64,000 nucleotides of DNA, from the NCBI RefSeq assembly GCF_019925205.1, contig NC_083562.1, forward strand, positions 23,250,001-23,314,000, read 5' to 3'. Below, one piece after another: positions 24,801 through 38,346 of this stretch. A program made the position numbers and the translations under genes. Source of the stretch: Metopolophium dirhodum. Taxonomy: Eukaryota; Arthropoda; Insecta; Hemiptera; Aphididae. The notes under the pieces were generated by a model. The model saw nothing but the letters and a program-made list of their open reading frames with translations, was not told the origin of the DNA and did no database searches. Positions within the stretch are counted from its first letter, which is position 1. The number at the start of each line of letters is the position of its first letter.

Positions 24801-27800
24801 AACATACTTTTTGAACCAAGATTTATAAATAATTATATGTACATCAAACCAGTGTATTTTATATAAAAAATGTTCTGCAATATTATAATATGGTATATAT
24901 GTATTAAACAATAAAGAGCGTCCAATGTTTAAAATGTTTTAATCCCTGATAAAACGTGAATTTTTAAGATCAAAGTTATAAATAATAGATCTAGTTTAAC
25001 ATGATATTAAGTCTAAAATTAATTGAGTCTAATTTATTATAATATGAACATTAAAAAAAAATCATTCTTTATATTATTAAAAGTTTTTTAAAACATTTCG
25101 AAATTTATGTTATAAATATATTATAGGTACATATTTATACATTTATTGAAGAAAATAGTTTAACTTAATTATTTATATGGAAGTATTATTGTACATTTAA
25201 TAGCATTATGTTCATAAATACTGTAAGCTATTACGTGTTAATGTGTTACCTGCGAAGAGTATAATTGTCTTTTAAATGGCGAATAATATAGCAAAATTAA
25301 AAAAAAAGTTGTTACCAATCTAACTTTGTGTATTTTTAGGTTTTGTTACACTGTTAGGTTCTGACTAAACATCTCGTGGACCTTGCGTCTAAAACTTGAT
25401 TGTCGACTCTACCCATTTGAAGGCTACTCACCCCGAGAAAATAATCGCGTTTGTTGTTTTAACAAGTGGTAATGCATAATTTTTTATATTCATTCGATTT
25501 TCCTTTATTGCATGTGATATTAATATATTATACACTAATACGTTCAAGCTATTTTAATATGAGTATTTTCAACGTTTAACAAATAGGCACTACACGTAAA
25601 TATTATATTCTACCGTAGTACCGTAAGTCCAAAAAACTCACAAAATTTGAAAATTCTGCAGGCAATAATAACATTATACTGGTCTCCGCTTAAATAGGCG
25701 GAATCCAGCCCATCGGTACTCAATTATTATATTTTAATACTTTATACAACCTCGAACTATTTGTTTAATTTTGCTATCATGCTCACAATAACTCAAATTA
25801 AACACATTTAAATATAATAAGTGTCATATACTAAGTATTATTTCTTGTATAAATATAAAATAGACTTAAATGTGAAAATAAATATTGTATAATATGAAGT
25901 TGTAAACATCACGATCTTATAATATAATATATATATCTTATTATATATTATAATTAAGACGTTAGAAAATTAGCTGAAAGAGGGCTTAGCTCCATAAAAA
26001 AGTCTGGAGAATAATTTTAATATTTTAGGTTTACGAAAACGTTTCCATAGAAAATTATAGTGGATGATAGATTTTTAGTGAAAATAATTTAACTGCATTT
26101 TTAATTGTTTAAAATAAAATATACTTTGACTGCAAAAATGTACTTATTTTGTATGAAGTTTTTGTGAACGTGGTCCATGTATAAATAAGATGTCCAATGC
26201 TGTAGAAATAAATTATAATATGTACTCAAACATAAATGCCTTAAGTTTTTTAGTTGAATATTTTATGAACTATTAATAACACAATAGTTTCCAAAATTTC
26301 ATGATTTTGGGACCAATTAACCAAAAAAAAAAAAAAAACTAAAAAAACTTTGTATTATTATTTATTATGAAATTTTAATAATGTTTCTTTAAACGATTGA
26401 AAAACGTTTTTCATGTAGGTTGTTAGTCCCTCCCCCACAATTATTTAAACCAATTTTCACCTATGCGTTAGAATCTTTAGATAGGTAATAAAAAAATCGT
26501 TTAATGGTTGTAGTAGGTACTAGGTACTACACCCGGAATTTGATCTTAAATTCAAAAGGAGGAAACGGCAACTTACGACTTAGTGATTAAGCGCATATTT
26601 ACTATGTCCATGTTTATACGTGGAAATTTCAAGTGTAAAACAATGAATGTACTGTGATTTTATCTATTGTTTTTCTTATAAAATAAAAATCAAATTAAAG
26701 TGTTTTATGCCTTATAGGTTATTATAATAATAGAATAATATCTTACAAATTTCTGTATTTGTATACAGCTGATTGAATCAAAACATATAATATAAAATAA
26801 GCATAACATAGCATAAAAATGGCGATTTATGTCGTTATATAGATAGATAACCAACATTTCAATATTAATCAAATTCGATAAAACAATTAATTCATAATTG
26901 TATCATATAAAAAGTAACTGCTGCAGTTTATTGTTTTTATTTGGTACTTATTAAATATAATGTAGGTATAATTAGTGATTTCACTAATGCTTTGCATACG
27001 AATATACATTTCTGCATTTCCGCATAAATGGTTTATTAATAGTTGGTCCTTGCACAAACGTAAAAATAAAAAAAAAACCAATATTAAAATTACTGTGAAA
27101 TGGGTCGTTCTTGTCGGAATTCAAATGACTTTATAGTATTTTTAAACCGCTAAGAATAGGGAATCCAATTGAACAGGGGACTTATCCGAATCAGTTCCAC
27201 TATTTTATGAATATAATATAACGGTCTGCAGTTTTAAAATATATATCTTTATACCGTTAAATAACTAGGTATTAAATAATATTATTATAATATTCGATAC
27301 GATATGATATATAACACTATAATACTATATTATATTTATTTTTATTATTATTCTTCGATATTTTAAAAAATTAATACCTATTTTGTAAAAATTCTTGTAC
27401 CTATTTTCTGTTTATTGTTTAACTGTTGTGGGTTTATCCCACGGGTTATGAGTAAGCAGTATTATAAGAAGCGTTAAATTCACGTGTAAAGAATATTGGA
27501 AATTTGTATGGAATAAAAGCTCAAAGGATATTTATTAAAACATTATTAATACGATGTAGATACCATAAAGCCGGTGCACTTGTGTATACAAATTAGAAGT
27601 AATTGTGAAAATCGCGATGGCTATATATACGTAATAGCACGCAGCTAGAGTGTCTTATTCATTGTAGGTCTCAACTTCCTCAAGTGTACACTTAAACAAT
27701 TCAAATACTTAATGAAAATGGGAAGGTAAATCAAATTTTGAGTACGAATTCATGCGTAGAGCAATATAAAAATCAAAAAAATATAGGTATTTCAAAAATG

Positions 27801-29458
27801 TTGATTTTTATCGATGTCGATGTGATCTGTTGCCAGAGCACTGCTGAGTAGTCCATGTATTTTACGTATTTTTGAATTTGCAGAGGAAAGATTTTCGAGT
27901 GGGTTTCAAAACTTGGCTTGGAAGTTTACTCGAATGGTAAAATAAATATACATAAATAAAAAATTTTGAAAAAGTGAATTTTTAAATAGAAAGTGACGGA
28001 AATTCGTTTTATAGAAAAGTACTTTTATGTTTAATTGGATGTTTACAGAGAAGGTGGGTTGTGCGAGCTTCAAAACATTGCATGAGAATTTGTGTTTACG
28101 TTTGATATGTTTTTGTTCATTAATTGCATTATTATATTTGTATTATCATGGAACGACACGCTGTATGCATTTTACGCTCACCTACATATTATATTTAGCT
28201 AGTTATTATAATTAATATTTGGATCAGTGCTGGGGCCTGGGACTATGAATATCTGACATATAGTAACAAATTGAATTCCTTCACTAAAACCTATGGTAAA
28301 TTTTTATTTTATATTATATACAGTTATTTATTTACAATGTCACTTAAGGAGAATTATTTCGTATTTGACGTTATGAACCATATAGTTTTATTAGAACGTG
28401 TACGACAATAATTAATATCCTGTTCGTAAATTATATATGATGTTCATCATAATTAATGTTACGTCATTTATGATTCCTTCCTGTCTACTGGTGTTTTATT
28501 ACTATATTTTATTATGTAAGATAATATCGTATCATTCGTATCAGCTTGTCGTTAAAGTATTTATGCAATCCGAGGTATATCTGCAGGTATAAATATAATA
28601 TGATGATATGCGCGTATGCCGAGTTATATTAAGATTTAATTTTAATATTTTATAATGTAACTTATTTTATTATGATGTGAACTGAAATAAATAGTAATAA
28701 ATGTGTCTTATTTCGAAAATCATTTAAACCACTATTTAAATCGACGGAGAGACATTCGTTTGCATACGTGATACGTTGTAATTCGATACCAAAAATCGCA
28801 TATATTAGAATTAAACGTACAAATACTGAAATAATATGGTAATTTTACATATAAAGCACAATATAGGTAGGTATTTAATACCCTAATTGCATTTTAAGCG
28901 CCTTTCACGATGCGCCGGGCATTATTATTTTACACACTATAGCACCGCCGTGAATTGATTTATAGTTATAATGATATAATATTATCTCATCGGCCTCGTC
29001 CCATTTGCATATCATATCTCACCGCTGTATCGAATATGCACCTAAACCTACTGTGTATACGGACAAACGGGATAATGCACGACGTGCTTGTAAAATATAT
29101 CGATGTATAGTGTATACGGTCAACGTGCGATAATTACATTTCGAGAAATCTCGTCGTGTCCGACAGGTGTGTGTATATATCCAATATTGTGTGCCATTAC
29201 TTGTTACGCCGTCCGGCAAAAACAACCAATATAGGGTACTCAATAATACCTACTTAGGAGTCTATCCGTATATACAGAGTGGTCCATCAAGTATGCTATC
29301 CCGTTTTATACTTAAGCTTTACGTTTTAATAATGCCTTTATTCAAATTCCGATTTTTTAATATATATTTAAAGTACACATTTTCAAATATATTAGATTCT
29401 TATCCCGTCTGAGAAGTATACAAACTTAATTGTTTAAATTATAACCCGCACCTGTTTT
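21900..29458. other. Long A+T-rich region without recognised genes or elements
   Basis: Only accidental frames are present (the longest are 23199-23447 minus and 23826-24059 minus). The region holds a (CTAC)n run at 23050-23068 and a loose array of GACTAATGACT-like units at about 23685-23720. A small TCCGCTTAAATAGGCGGA stem lies near 25686. Nothing has paired element ends. Confidence 0.4.
23050..23068. repeat. (CTAC)n tetranucleotide repeat
   Basis: More than four tandem CTAC units; the same motif in complement as the GGTA repeat at 21811-21852. Confidence 0.85.
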
Positions 29459-30216
29459 AGATTTGGATCAGACGGATTAATGTATTGATTTAACAATTAC
29501 GTGGGTTTTTTTTCCTGTCTGTCATCAATTTTTAGAGCAGTAAAAATGCTTCGATTTTCAACTTTTTTTCTGATGCGATAGTGAGTCTAGTTGGGACTTT
29601 AGGGAGTTTAAAAATAAATATTAAGGAAATACAAGAATTTTTACACAAAATCAGTTTTCAAATTCTATTTTTTTTTCTGTTAATAGCAATCAAACAATTT
29701 TCGTTTGGTTAAAAATCTTTAAAATATAATTCGAGGGTCCTAATAAGTATTCCATACTGAAACCAATAATTCTAAAAAATATATAGTCACGATTTTTTCT
29801 TATAGACATTTGAAGTTCAAATTTGGACAAAATTACATAGGTATTTAAACAAACAGTAAAACTTTTACGTATATTACTTATTTTATTATACACAATGCGA
29901 TGCTTTCAAAATATTTAGATTCATTTTAAGCTATTACAGAATTACCTACCTTTTTTACCATCACACTGTTTTATACGGTAATTTGGTATTGATTTAAAAA
30001 TGAATACAAATTATAATAATATGATATAATTATACACTATTATAATAACGAAACATTAATAATATAATGAATGCAATGTTTTTGGCAATAAATTAATTCT
30101 ACCTACCATACACTAATACTAAAAGAGAAAAATTAATTCTTTAATAGCAACATCAAAAAATTTATCATGAAATACACTTGATATAGTTATTGACAGACCG
30201 TCTTCAATCAGAATCG
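29459..30216 (+). mobile_element. TTCTGAGCGGA-TIR repeat family, copy 4
   Basis: The left end GATTTGGATCAGACGGATTA is followed by ATGTATTGATTTAACAATTA, then CTGTCTGTCATCA, GTGAGTCTAGTTGGGAC and TTTTTACACAAAATCAG. The right end CCGTCTTCAATCAGAATCG (to about 30214) is a drifted complement of the family start, so this roughly 760-bp copy keeps both ends. Internal frames such as 29690-29893 (minus) are accidental. Confidence 0.65.
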
Positions 30217-31456
30217 TTTTTCGTATAGGTACAATGATATACATAGTATTCAAATTTAATACATTTACTATACGTCTATACAGCAGGATGATATCCACTT
30301 GCCAACATTTTTATTTTTGAATGTTAGGTCTTAGGTGGATGACTTTTTTTTTAAAATTATGATGCATCTCTAAATTGAGATTTGAATGAGTAGTATCGGA
30401 ATTTTTAACTCAATTTCACATTAAATATAATATAGATGTAATATTTAGCCTGTAAAAACTATAAATTATACTCAGGCAATTTTAAAAATTACAAGGTTTT
30501 AATATATTAATATGAATTACTAAAGTGGGTCCGCATAATATTATAATACTTATTCCTTAGTATACCTATAGGTACTAAAAGTTTAACTAGGTATTCAGAA
30601 ACTATTATCGTTTGAATTTTAATTAACACATTTAAAAAACATTCGAATTTTCCAAATTTCCAAATTTCTTTAACAACTTACAATGAACCTTAAATGGAAT
30701 AACATAAAAACCTATGTATTTGAAAATATGATTTTCAAATATACCTAAAAATTTCAAATATCAGAATTTAAATTACCTTATTTAGTACTAAAGAAATTAT
30801 GCAGTTGAGCATGCTTGGTAAACATCCTGTATATAATACATTATACACACACGTGAGCTTTCGCGTTTTGTCGGCAAAAACCGGTCGAAAATCCACAGCG
30901 GCGGCGAAATTGTAGCCGAAAGCAAAAACGGCGAAAGTAAATTCATTCCCATTGTTGTCGGTCCGGCTGCCACGCCGTAGAGGTCATTAACATTTGTTTT
31001 TATTATTTTTCATCTGATTTTTCATCCCCTATCTGCTGACAGCCATCACACTTTCCGTATATAATATATATATATATACTTTAAAATATAATACAACAAT
31101 AATTATCTATCTCAAATAACGAGCCAAAAGAATATCTTCTCCGTGATAATCAAACACGTATAATGTTCTATACGTATTACTTTATACTTATCGACCGGCA
31201 GTACCTATAGGTAATACCAATGCATGATTATACAATAATATACGTACATACTAATACATACTATCATTATTGTATTTCTGTCGTCATCGTGAACCGGCCA
31301 GGAGAAGTACAGTACTACTAATAATAATAACAATAACACAATTTTAATAAATAATATATGTGCGTATAAAATAATATGTGTAAATGTGAGAATTGCAAAA
31401 CCTCAGTCCGGGGCTCGTAGAATCACGACGAAATCCTAAACATGTGATGTACAAGT
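30217..31456. other. A+T-rich stretch with a small GC-richer patch
   Basis: Around 30850-30980 there is a GC-richer patch (GTCGGCAAAAACCGGTCG and later GCGGCGGCGAAATTG). It has no long frame or splice pair and may be promoter-like or chance. Confidence 0.35.
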
Positions 31457-31523
31457 ATGATGTACATAGGTACTTGTGTCCGATGGTCGTTTTATTTTTT
31501 CTTCTTATTCCATTCGCTGCAGC

Positions 31524-31717
31524 CGCAGGCCTGCGATGACGATAAAAGCCGAAGGACGGTCTCGCGGCGGAGAACGTTTTCGCCAGAGAAACTCACTAAG
31601 GAGTCTGCGAGACGGCATCACACACATGACGACACGGCGTTGACCCCATCTCCTCTGCAGGAGATGATAACGCTCCGGGTACCTATAATGTACGTTTATT
31701 GCGATTTTATAGTGTAA
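31524..31717 (+). other. Candidate exon with a good 3' splice site
   Basis: A strong acceptor-like stretch (TTTTTTCTTCTTATTCC then ATTCGCTGCAG, ending about 31523) precedes a GC-rich open frame running to a TAA at 31715-31717. The frame is polar and basic, with an Arg/Ser stretch (SRRTVSRRRTFSPEKL) and a Ser/Pro/Thr segment (TALTPSPLQEMITLR). No domain is recognised; composition suggests a disordered region. A weak GT (CCGG|GTACCT, about 31678) could serve as donor, or the exon could be terminal. Without neighbouring exons this remains a guess. Confidence 0.3.
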
Positions 31718-31739
31718 CGTCCGCGTGTACAGTAATCGA

Positions 31740-31800
31740 AGGACCTGGCGGCGGCGGCGTCGTCGACGACCCGAGAAGACGACGACGACCTGACAGTAAA
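31740..31800. repeat. GGC/GAC trinucleotide-rich segment
   Basis: Short runs of GGC, GTC and GAC triplets raise GC sharply; the minus frame across it (31696-31935) is low-complexity. Confidence 0.6.
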
Positions 31801-31935
31801 TCCGATGTATAACGTGCAGATATTATTATTACGTCCGATCCATACGATTGGCAAATCTCTGCTATTATAATACAACATTATTATTGTTATCGTTGTTGTT
31901 GTGTGGTGCGGTGCCGAATGTACAGATAGATACAT

Positions 31936-34185
31936 CGGCGAACAGACAATAATTATTTGTCGATACGTTTTCGTTATCTAGCTAATGCGTGCTATGTACA
32001 AAATAATAATTTTATTTATTGTGCTAGTACTAGTAGTAGTACTTGTCCCCCGGCCAAATTATATTATTTTTTTTTTTAACGAAAAAATACGTAACACGCG
32101 TGTTTCGTAACGCTAATCGTCGTCTATAGCTATTTTTCATTCATTTTGTTTACGAATACGTCGTATAAACCTATTATGACAACAGTAATACACTATAGTA
32201 CGTCATATTACTTTACATTTTTATCTTGATGAGCTATAGCTATAGCAATAGCAGCAATTACAATAGTAATTTATATATTTTGTCTATGTCTGAATGTTTT
32301 CGGATTATCGTTCCATAGCCCGAAATCATGTCAGTAGTTGAACGTTCGCTGTATGTATAATTATGTGATGATAAAAATAACAAATATGTTCCATATTTTA
32401 TATTATATTCTAAGTATTACTTGGGTAAATAGATAATAATAATAACATGTAGCACCGTTCCTCGACATAAGGTTTTTATTTTTATTTTTTGTGATTAATT
32501 ATTATAACATCACATTCACATTCACATACAAAATAATATGGTTATTTATTTCGATAATAAATTATTACAGAGGCAAAAAGTCGAGGCGGGTATAAATGTG
32601 ACATCGATGATAAGTGTTTCGCGTATTTAGTATTAAAAACCCGAAATCAGTGGAAACTAGAAATTACTTATTAAAACCAGTTAATAATATGTCAAAGGGC
32701 ATTCGATGAAGAACACGTTTTTAGTTTTTACTCGATTTACCTAGTTTTCACTCAAATGCTAATTGATAATGTGAATACTAACTGATATAATATTATATTA
32801 GTGAAAACAATTTCCGACCACAGAACAACTAGTTTTTTTTCTATAACGTACTTATTTCGAGTTTATTTCGCTGACCTTTTTTACTGCCTCTCCATAAATC
32901 GTACGTTCAATATAGGTAATATAATTCGTATTTATTGTTATTTCCTTTAACAGTTTAACTATTCGCATTAATGTAATTAATCATTTATGGTTTATAGTGA
33001 CTATAGTCTATAGTATTGAAATACCCAATTTTCTAATCATAATATAGGTATACCTATATTAATAAGGCACCAGTTTTATTCACTCATTGCTCAGTAGACA
33101 CACAGTATACGAAGAAATTCCATCGTGTAGGTACAGTGTTTCGAAATTCATACATAATATTATTATACCCTGTAAATCTATCTTATATCTTTTAGTTAGC
33201 AAATATTATACTGGACAACATTATAATACTATTAGGTAATATTTAGTAAACCACACACAATACTCATTATTTAACTAGGTATCGGGAAATTTACTTATAC
33301 GTCTTTGAAGACGATACCGTAAAAGATGTTTAAAAAAAAAGAAACGCCCATTAGAATGGCACCCACACTAAACATATATATACCTACATTCGCAGAAAAC
33401 CACACCATTCTTAAACACCACACCCGCAAGTTTGCTAATATAACTGATGGAAATATCTGATTGTTGTTAAAAAAAATATATATACAATGTATGTATATAA
33501 ATGCTGTGTATGAAATAATAAAACCCACACAAGCTCTAAACGGAAAAGGAAAAATGAAATTATTAAGAAGCACCACACCAGTCTATTTTGCCACTGCAAT
33601 TATTATCGATTGACGATTACACGCACGACGCTACAAAGTTGCGTTATTGGTTTTGCAAACGGAATAATATTTTAAATTTTAATTGAAAACATATGGCGTT
33701 AAAACGTTATTTTGAAATCAAAAAAAAAATACGTTTTACTAAAGGTAATAATAATGAGCAGGTATAATAAATGGCAACTCCATTTGTCGAAATAAATTCC
33801 ATACCACTACTGTGTTATATTTATATGTTATACCTAGTAACTTCCCGTATTTAATTTGCCTTATAACGCTAAATCCACCGCCTTTAATCGATCACATAAT
33901 TTATTAACTAACCACACTAAAAATGTACGTATTATTATAAGGTTTAATCGCTCATAAGTGAATCGTTTTTATGCATATTTTTTCTTTTCCATTCCATGAT
34001 ATGTATCTTACTAAATGTATGGTAAAATAATTTCGAATTGTAGAAACATTTTCGATCACTATAAGTGTTACCTCTGAACTCTGACTATAACAAATATAAT
34101 GAATTAACCTTTAAAATAAAATAATACTTATTGTTATTTATTTTTATTATTATTAAACTACATAAATTACAACATTACTTACTAA
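31936..34185. other. A+T-rich stretch, nothing recognised
   Basis: A minus frame of 93 codons (33295-33576) is hydrophobic and aromatic, as expected of A+T-rich chance frames. No repeat ends or RNA genes were seen. Confidence 0.45.
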
Positions 34186-34366
34186 AATGTACCAACTAGA
34201 TCCAATTTGTAACCAGAAACTACCCTTAATGTTGAAGATTGAAGAATTTTTCCTGGACCACAACAGGATTAGGTATAGATACAAAAAAAACACATCATTG
34301 TAAATTTTACAATGTAAAACCAATAGAATATAGATACATTAATTGCTCCGATATACGCTTAGTATC
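34186..34366 (-). mobile_element. TTCTGAGCGGA-TIR repeat family, copy 5 (fragment, minus strand)
   Basis: In complement the sequence runs GATACTAAGCG, CGGAGCAATTAATGTATC, TTTTACAATGTAAAACC-like bases, ACAATGATGTGTTTTTTT and GGATCTAGTTGGTACA, the same order as copies 2 and 3. Only about 180 bp of the left part remains. Confidence 0.6.
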
Positions 34367-37300
34367 TAACACACATTGTATGCGCGAGGTATATTTATGA
34401 ATTATCTGTATTTTATGTTTAAAATGTATTAACTACAAACTATTGCGGGTGGAATGTCGGTTCATTTTAAGATGGCTCAACAATTTGTTTGTTATTTCCA
34501 TAATTTAAACGATGATGATCAAACAAACGAGAACGAGTTTATAGTGCAACTACTAACCAGTAACCGGTGAAGATCCGGTTAACCGTTAATATTTTTATAA
34601 TATTATATTCACATTTTAGAAAAAAAAAATAATAAATGGTCTTATGCAAACATGGTTGTACACATCAACGTTGGTTGTAAAACTTATTAGCGTCTCGCCC
34701 GAAAACATTGCTATCGTACTCGAAGATATAATATTATTATGTTATTTGCTATAGCTATAACCTACCACTCGCATGCGTCTCGTGTTTGTTGATTAATTTT
34801 TGTGCATACATTTATACATAACGCAGATGAGGGGAAACCGGTTCGTAACTGTAAAGTATTATAATATTCAGTACATTATGCGCATATTGCAAAATATAAT
34901 ATAATACATACAATACAACTTCATATAATATACACAATATATTCCACCATGTCCCTGGACAGCATTCAAAGCATTTGGCAGGTGACGAAAATCGCAAACG
35001 GTCTTAAGCTTAACGATATACTATTAGATTGTGTTCTACCTAGTAGGTACCTGTATGCGTTTACACTCGATAAATCCCTTTTGTGTGCCGCAAATAGCAA
35101 ACTTACACCGCATGTCCGTGCTATTATTATTATTATTTTCTTACTTGTCGTGATATTACATGCTATACATTACCTATCCATATAATATTATAATAAAGTA
35201 AACTAGCTTCCGTCCAGAACTGGTCCGACAAAAGAAATATGAAAAAAAAATTAACAACCGCGATGTCGTCGATCGATATAAATCAAATAAATAGGAATCG
35301 CGGATTCCCATTTCCCAAACGCTCGGTAGCCTATCAAATATATTTTGTAATACGTGGGCACTAATGATACCCGGTGCTGTAGCTACGGATATCATCCTTA
35401 TAGATGGTATCTTTTTAGGAATACGATTGCGCGAGCTACATTATTTTTACTTTTATGCAACGTTGCCCAATAAAAGTTTTTCCGGCTGTCCAAATTAAGG
35501 CACGCTATTTTAACTTGGGACAATACTAACCTACCTTAATGGTACAAAGTAAGTTGAATCAAATAAATACGATTTGGAGACGTAAGTTGAACATGGTTGT
35601 TCATTTCCAACTATTATTTATGGGCTCATAAAATCATAGGTGAATAAAAACTAATGAAAGTCCAAACAATTTAAAAGAGTAAGTAAAAAACTAAATGCCA
35701 GAAAATGTACAAATTAATTAAATTAATTAACTAGTTAAATAACCAGTGACTGAACATTTGTACAACTGTTTATTTTTAAACTAATATTAAGAAAAACATA
35801 TAAAACCACATTAATATTAATCATTAAACATATTATTAGTTGATTTTAAAAAATAAGTGAAATCCTGGTGACTGAAAACCTAAAAATATTTGTTCAAACA
35901 ATTTTCAATTAAATAAAACAAAAGTCGTTTTAAAAACTATTTTCAATCTCTTTCCTATAGTTAAATCTGACATTTTTGAAATTATTTTTTGACAAACATG
36001 TTAATCATCATGTGCCGTAAACTATCTTGCTTAGTTTTGGATTTAAATAGGAAATCCTTCCACCGCAAAATTCAAAAAAAGTAAAATATGTATTAAAAAA
36101 GTCTTCAACAGATGTTGCCTTATATCTACTTATAGAACGTTATTTAAAATTAAAACGCCATTGAAATGTCCATGTCCATCAAGAATAGTAATTAACACCT
36201 AAAATTAAAAAAAATTAACTTTTTCTTAATTTTTTTATCGATTTCTTAAGCTTTGTATACTCACGATTTTTAAATGAAACATAATATAGTTATAAATACA
36301 TTAACATGTTGGTATTGTAATAAGTATTTCATGTGGCATATATTATACTATGATATAACAATTAACATTACCAAAACAGTTTATCTTATATCGTATAATT
36401 GTAATTTTTAACACATTACAAATGAAACATAGTAAGACTGTTGCAAATTAACATTAATTGTCATTCATAATCTCGGATAGTGTATTTATAGATATAATGT
36501 CTGACTCTATATGTATATAGTTCAAAGTATTAATAATAATACTGTCTGCAATAATACAGGCATGCCTGCTGATGTTTTTTACATTTTTTAGTGTACATTT
36601 CTTTATCTTAAATATTATACACTATTTCCTTTTGTAATTTGTGAGTTATTCAGTTATAGGTATAATAATATTTTTCAAGCCAATATTACATTCTTGTAAA
36701 GTTTGTGGGTTAATTTTTTTAATTAATTTCTGATCGGAAATATTAATATAATATGAATTGAAAATTTATAAAAAATTTAAAAAAAATGTAAAGTACCTAT
36801 AATTGAAATTTACCATAAAAAATTTGGCAACGTCATTTCTAATTTCTCGTCGCTGTCGTACGCTTTTAAAGAGTCAATATTATCATGTTCTTTGTTCTTC
36901 CGGAACTGCGCACAATCGTAAACCCAAAAAGGCAAAACGGGCGCAATCGTAGTCCACCTTATTTTATGATATATAGGTACATTTTACACAATATCAATAC
37001 TGGTGTCCAATCGATTATAGGCGTTAGGTCAATTATCATGGGTAGGATGTGGTAGCAAGATCGTGTCCCATGTCCCATAGGAACTGCATTGTTTATTCGA
37101 GTGAAATATAATATTATAGATAGCTTTAATCTTCTTGAATAAATCAACCAACAACAAGCAGCGACAACAAAATTAACTATATGTGCGTATCTGGTTTTTA
37201 TGAACACCATTATTGTATCGGTACACGGCAATGGGAATACAGTTTACAAAATATTATATAGTAATGATATCTTTTATAGACTATTTTTTTCGTGAGTTTG

Positions 37301-37401
37301 TTGACCGAATCGTAACTTTTTGTCGGCCGTGAACATTTTTCATCGACTTTTTCTGCGTATCTTGCCGGCGACTATTTAAGGACACTGTCCAAGTTATCGA
37401 A
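34367..37401. other. A+T-rich stretch, nothing firm
   Basis: Contains a short AACCGG/CCGGTT stem near 34563-34581. An ATG at 34949 opens a 78-codon plus frame with GCATTTGGCAGGTGACG (a weak donor-like GCAG|GTGA) after eleven codons. No family is recognised. Confidence 0.35.
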
Positions 37402-37660
37402 GTGTTATTGCAGTATACCAATGACGAACGGAAACCTGGAAGAAGGATTGACGGAGCGGGCGCAACGCTTACGCCCGCCGAGGTGACCAAGTCAATTACG
37501 GGTAACGGAACTACAACGGAACACCGCTGCGCGTTTAAGCGACGAAGCGGACACGAAGCAGACGCCCGTCGAGGTGCAGGCCAAGCCGAATCTGTAGACG
37601 GATTTCAATGTCGATCGTACGCTAAAAACAGCCATTCATAAATATTAAATAATACATTTA
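37402..37660 (+). pseudogene. GC-rich exon-like segment, possibly decayed coding sequence
   Basis: GC is well above background. Two readings compete. One frame is open for 79 codons (37402-37641). A second starts at ATG 37421 (MTNGNLEEGLTERAQRLRPPR), meets TGA, continues (SDEADTKQTPVEVQAKPN), meets TAG, then runs to TAA near 37658. The second reads more like a protein (acidic, polar, ordinary codon choice) but has two stops. A TTATTGCAG acceptor-like site ends at about 37412. I cannot name a family. This could be a mutated exon, or simple GC-rich DNA. Confidence 0.22.
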
Positions 37661-38156
37661 GTATTTATTTATTTTGTATAGCGGGAATTAGATTTAAGCG
37701 AAATAAGAAATTAGTATAGACCAGACCGACGGAATAAAATGTGTCCACAAAATTGTGTGCGTGTGTTAAAAAACGGCTGTTTCGTCTATCGAAATTGTTC
37801 TACTTCTTTATGTGTCAGTCGTCAGATATTGTCTTTACATTTATTTTATTAATAATTAATCTAAATTCCGTGGTCATTAAGATTAAAGAAACAGGTAAAG
37901 ACAAGTATTATTTTACTATGTACAAGATTCACCTTACACTATTCTGTGGTCGTCCGGATTATGTTAACAATGTATATCGTATATGAGATCGGTACCATTA
38001 CGCTGTCGGGCTCCACTTGGATTTATTCATTGCTCGTTATATATACTGTGGTTGTCGATAGTTCGGATATTATATAGGCGTGCAGCTTTAGCCAAATCGA
38101 TGATATTAATCATCATCGGTTGGATCGCGATTCCGGACTACATATTTGTTAAGTAC
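37661..38156. other. A+T-rich stretch, nothing recognised
   Basis: Two short plus frames (37741-37986 and 37983-38171) overlap by one ATGA but look accidental. Confidence 0.4.
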
Positions 38157-38313
38157 AAGTGGCGTATTTAGGTTTTTGTGGGGGGATATGATTTTATCCA
38201 GTAGCCCCGTCTTTAAAGTTAAGAGGCCTTAAGTTAGGACTCTGAAAACTTTTGCAGCTATATGGAGGGGGAGATTGATCTCCTTGATCTCCCCCACCGT
38301 AAATACGCCACTG
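38157..38313. mobile_element. Short hAT-like element (TIR AGTGGCGTATTTA)
   Basis: AGTGGCGTATTTA at 38158-38170 is matched by its perfect 13-base complement at 38300-38312. Beyond it, both arms continue with G-rich or C-rich blocks (GTGGGGGGATA on the left, TCTCCCCCAC on the right). CAGTGGCGTA-type ends are common in hAT elements. At about 157 bp it is a strongly reduced derivative. No clear 8-bp duplication flanks it, so it is older or imprecisely bounded. Confidence 0.6.
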
Positions 38314-38321
38314 GTGCCACA

Positions 38322-38346
38322 TAAATAGATGCATGCATGCATGCAT
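38322..38346. repeat. (ATGC)n self-complementary tetranucleotide run
   Basis: Several tandem ATGC units (GATGCATGCATGCATGCATT); every unit is its own near-complement. Confidence 0.8.

Noticed and set aside
33295..33576. 93-codon hydrophobic minus frame as a membrane protein
   Set aside because: Phe, Ile and Tyr dominate as in random A+T-rich frames; no family motif.
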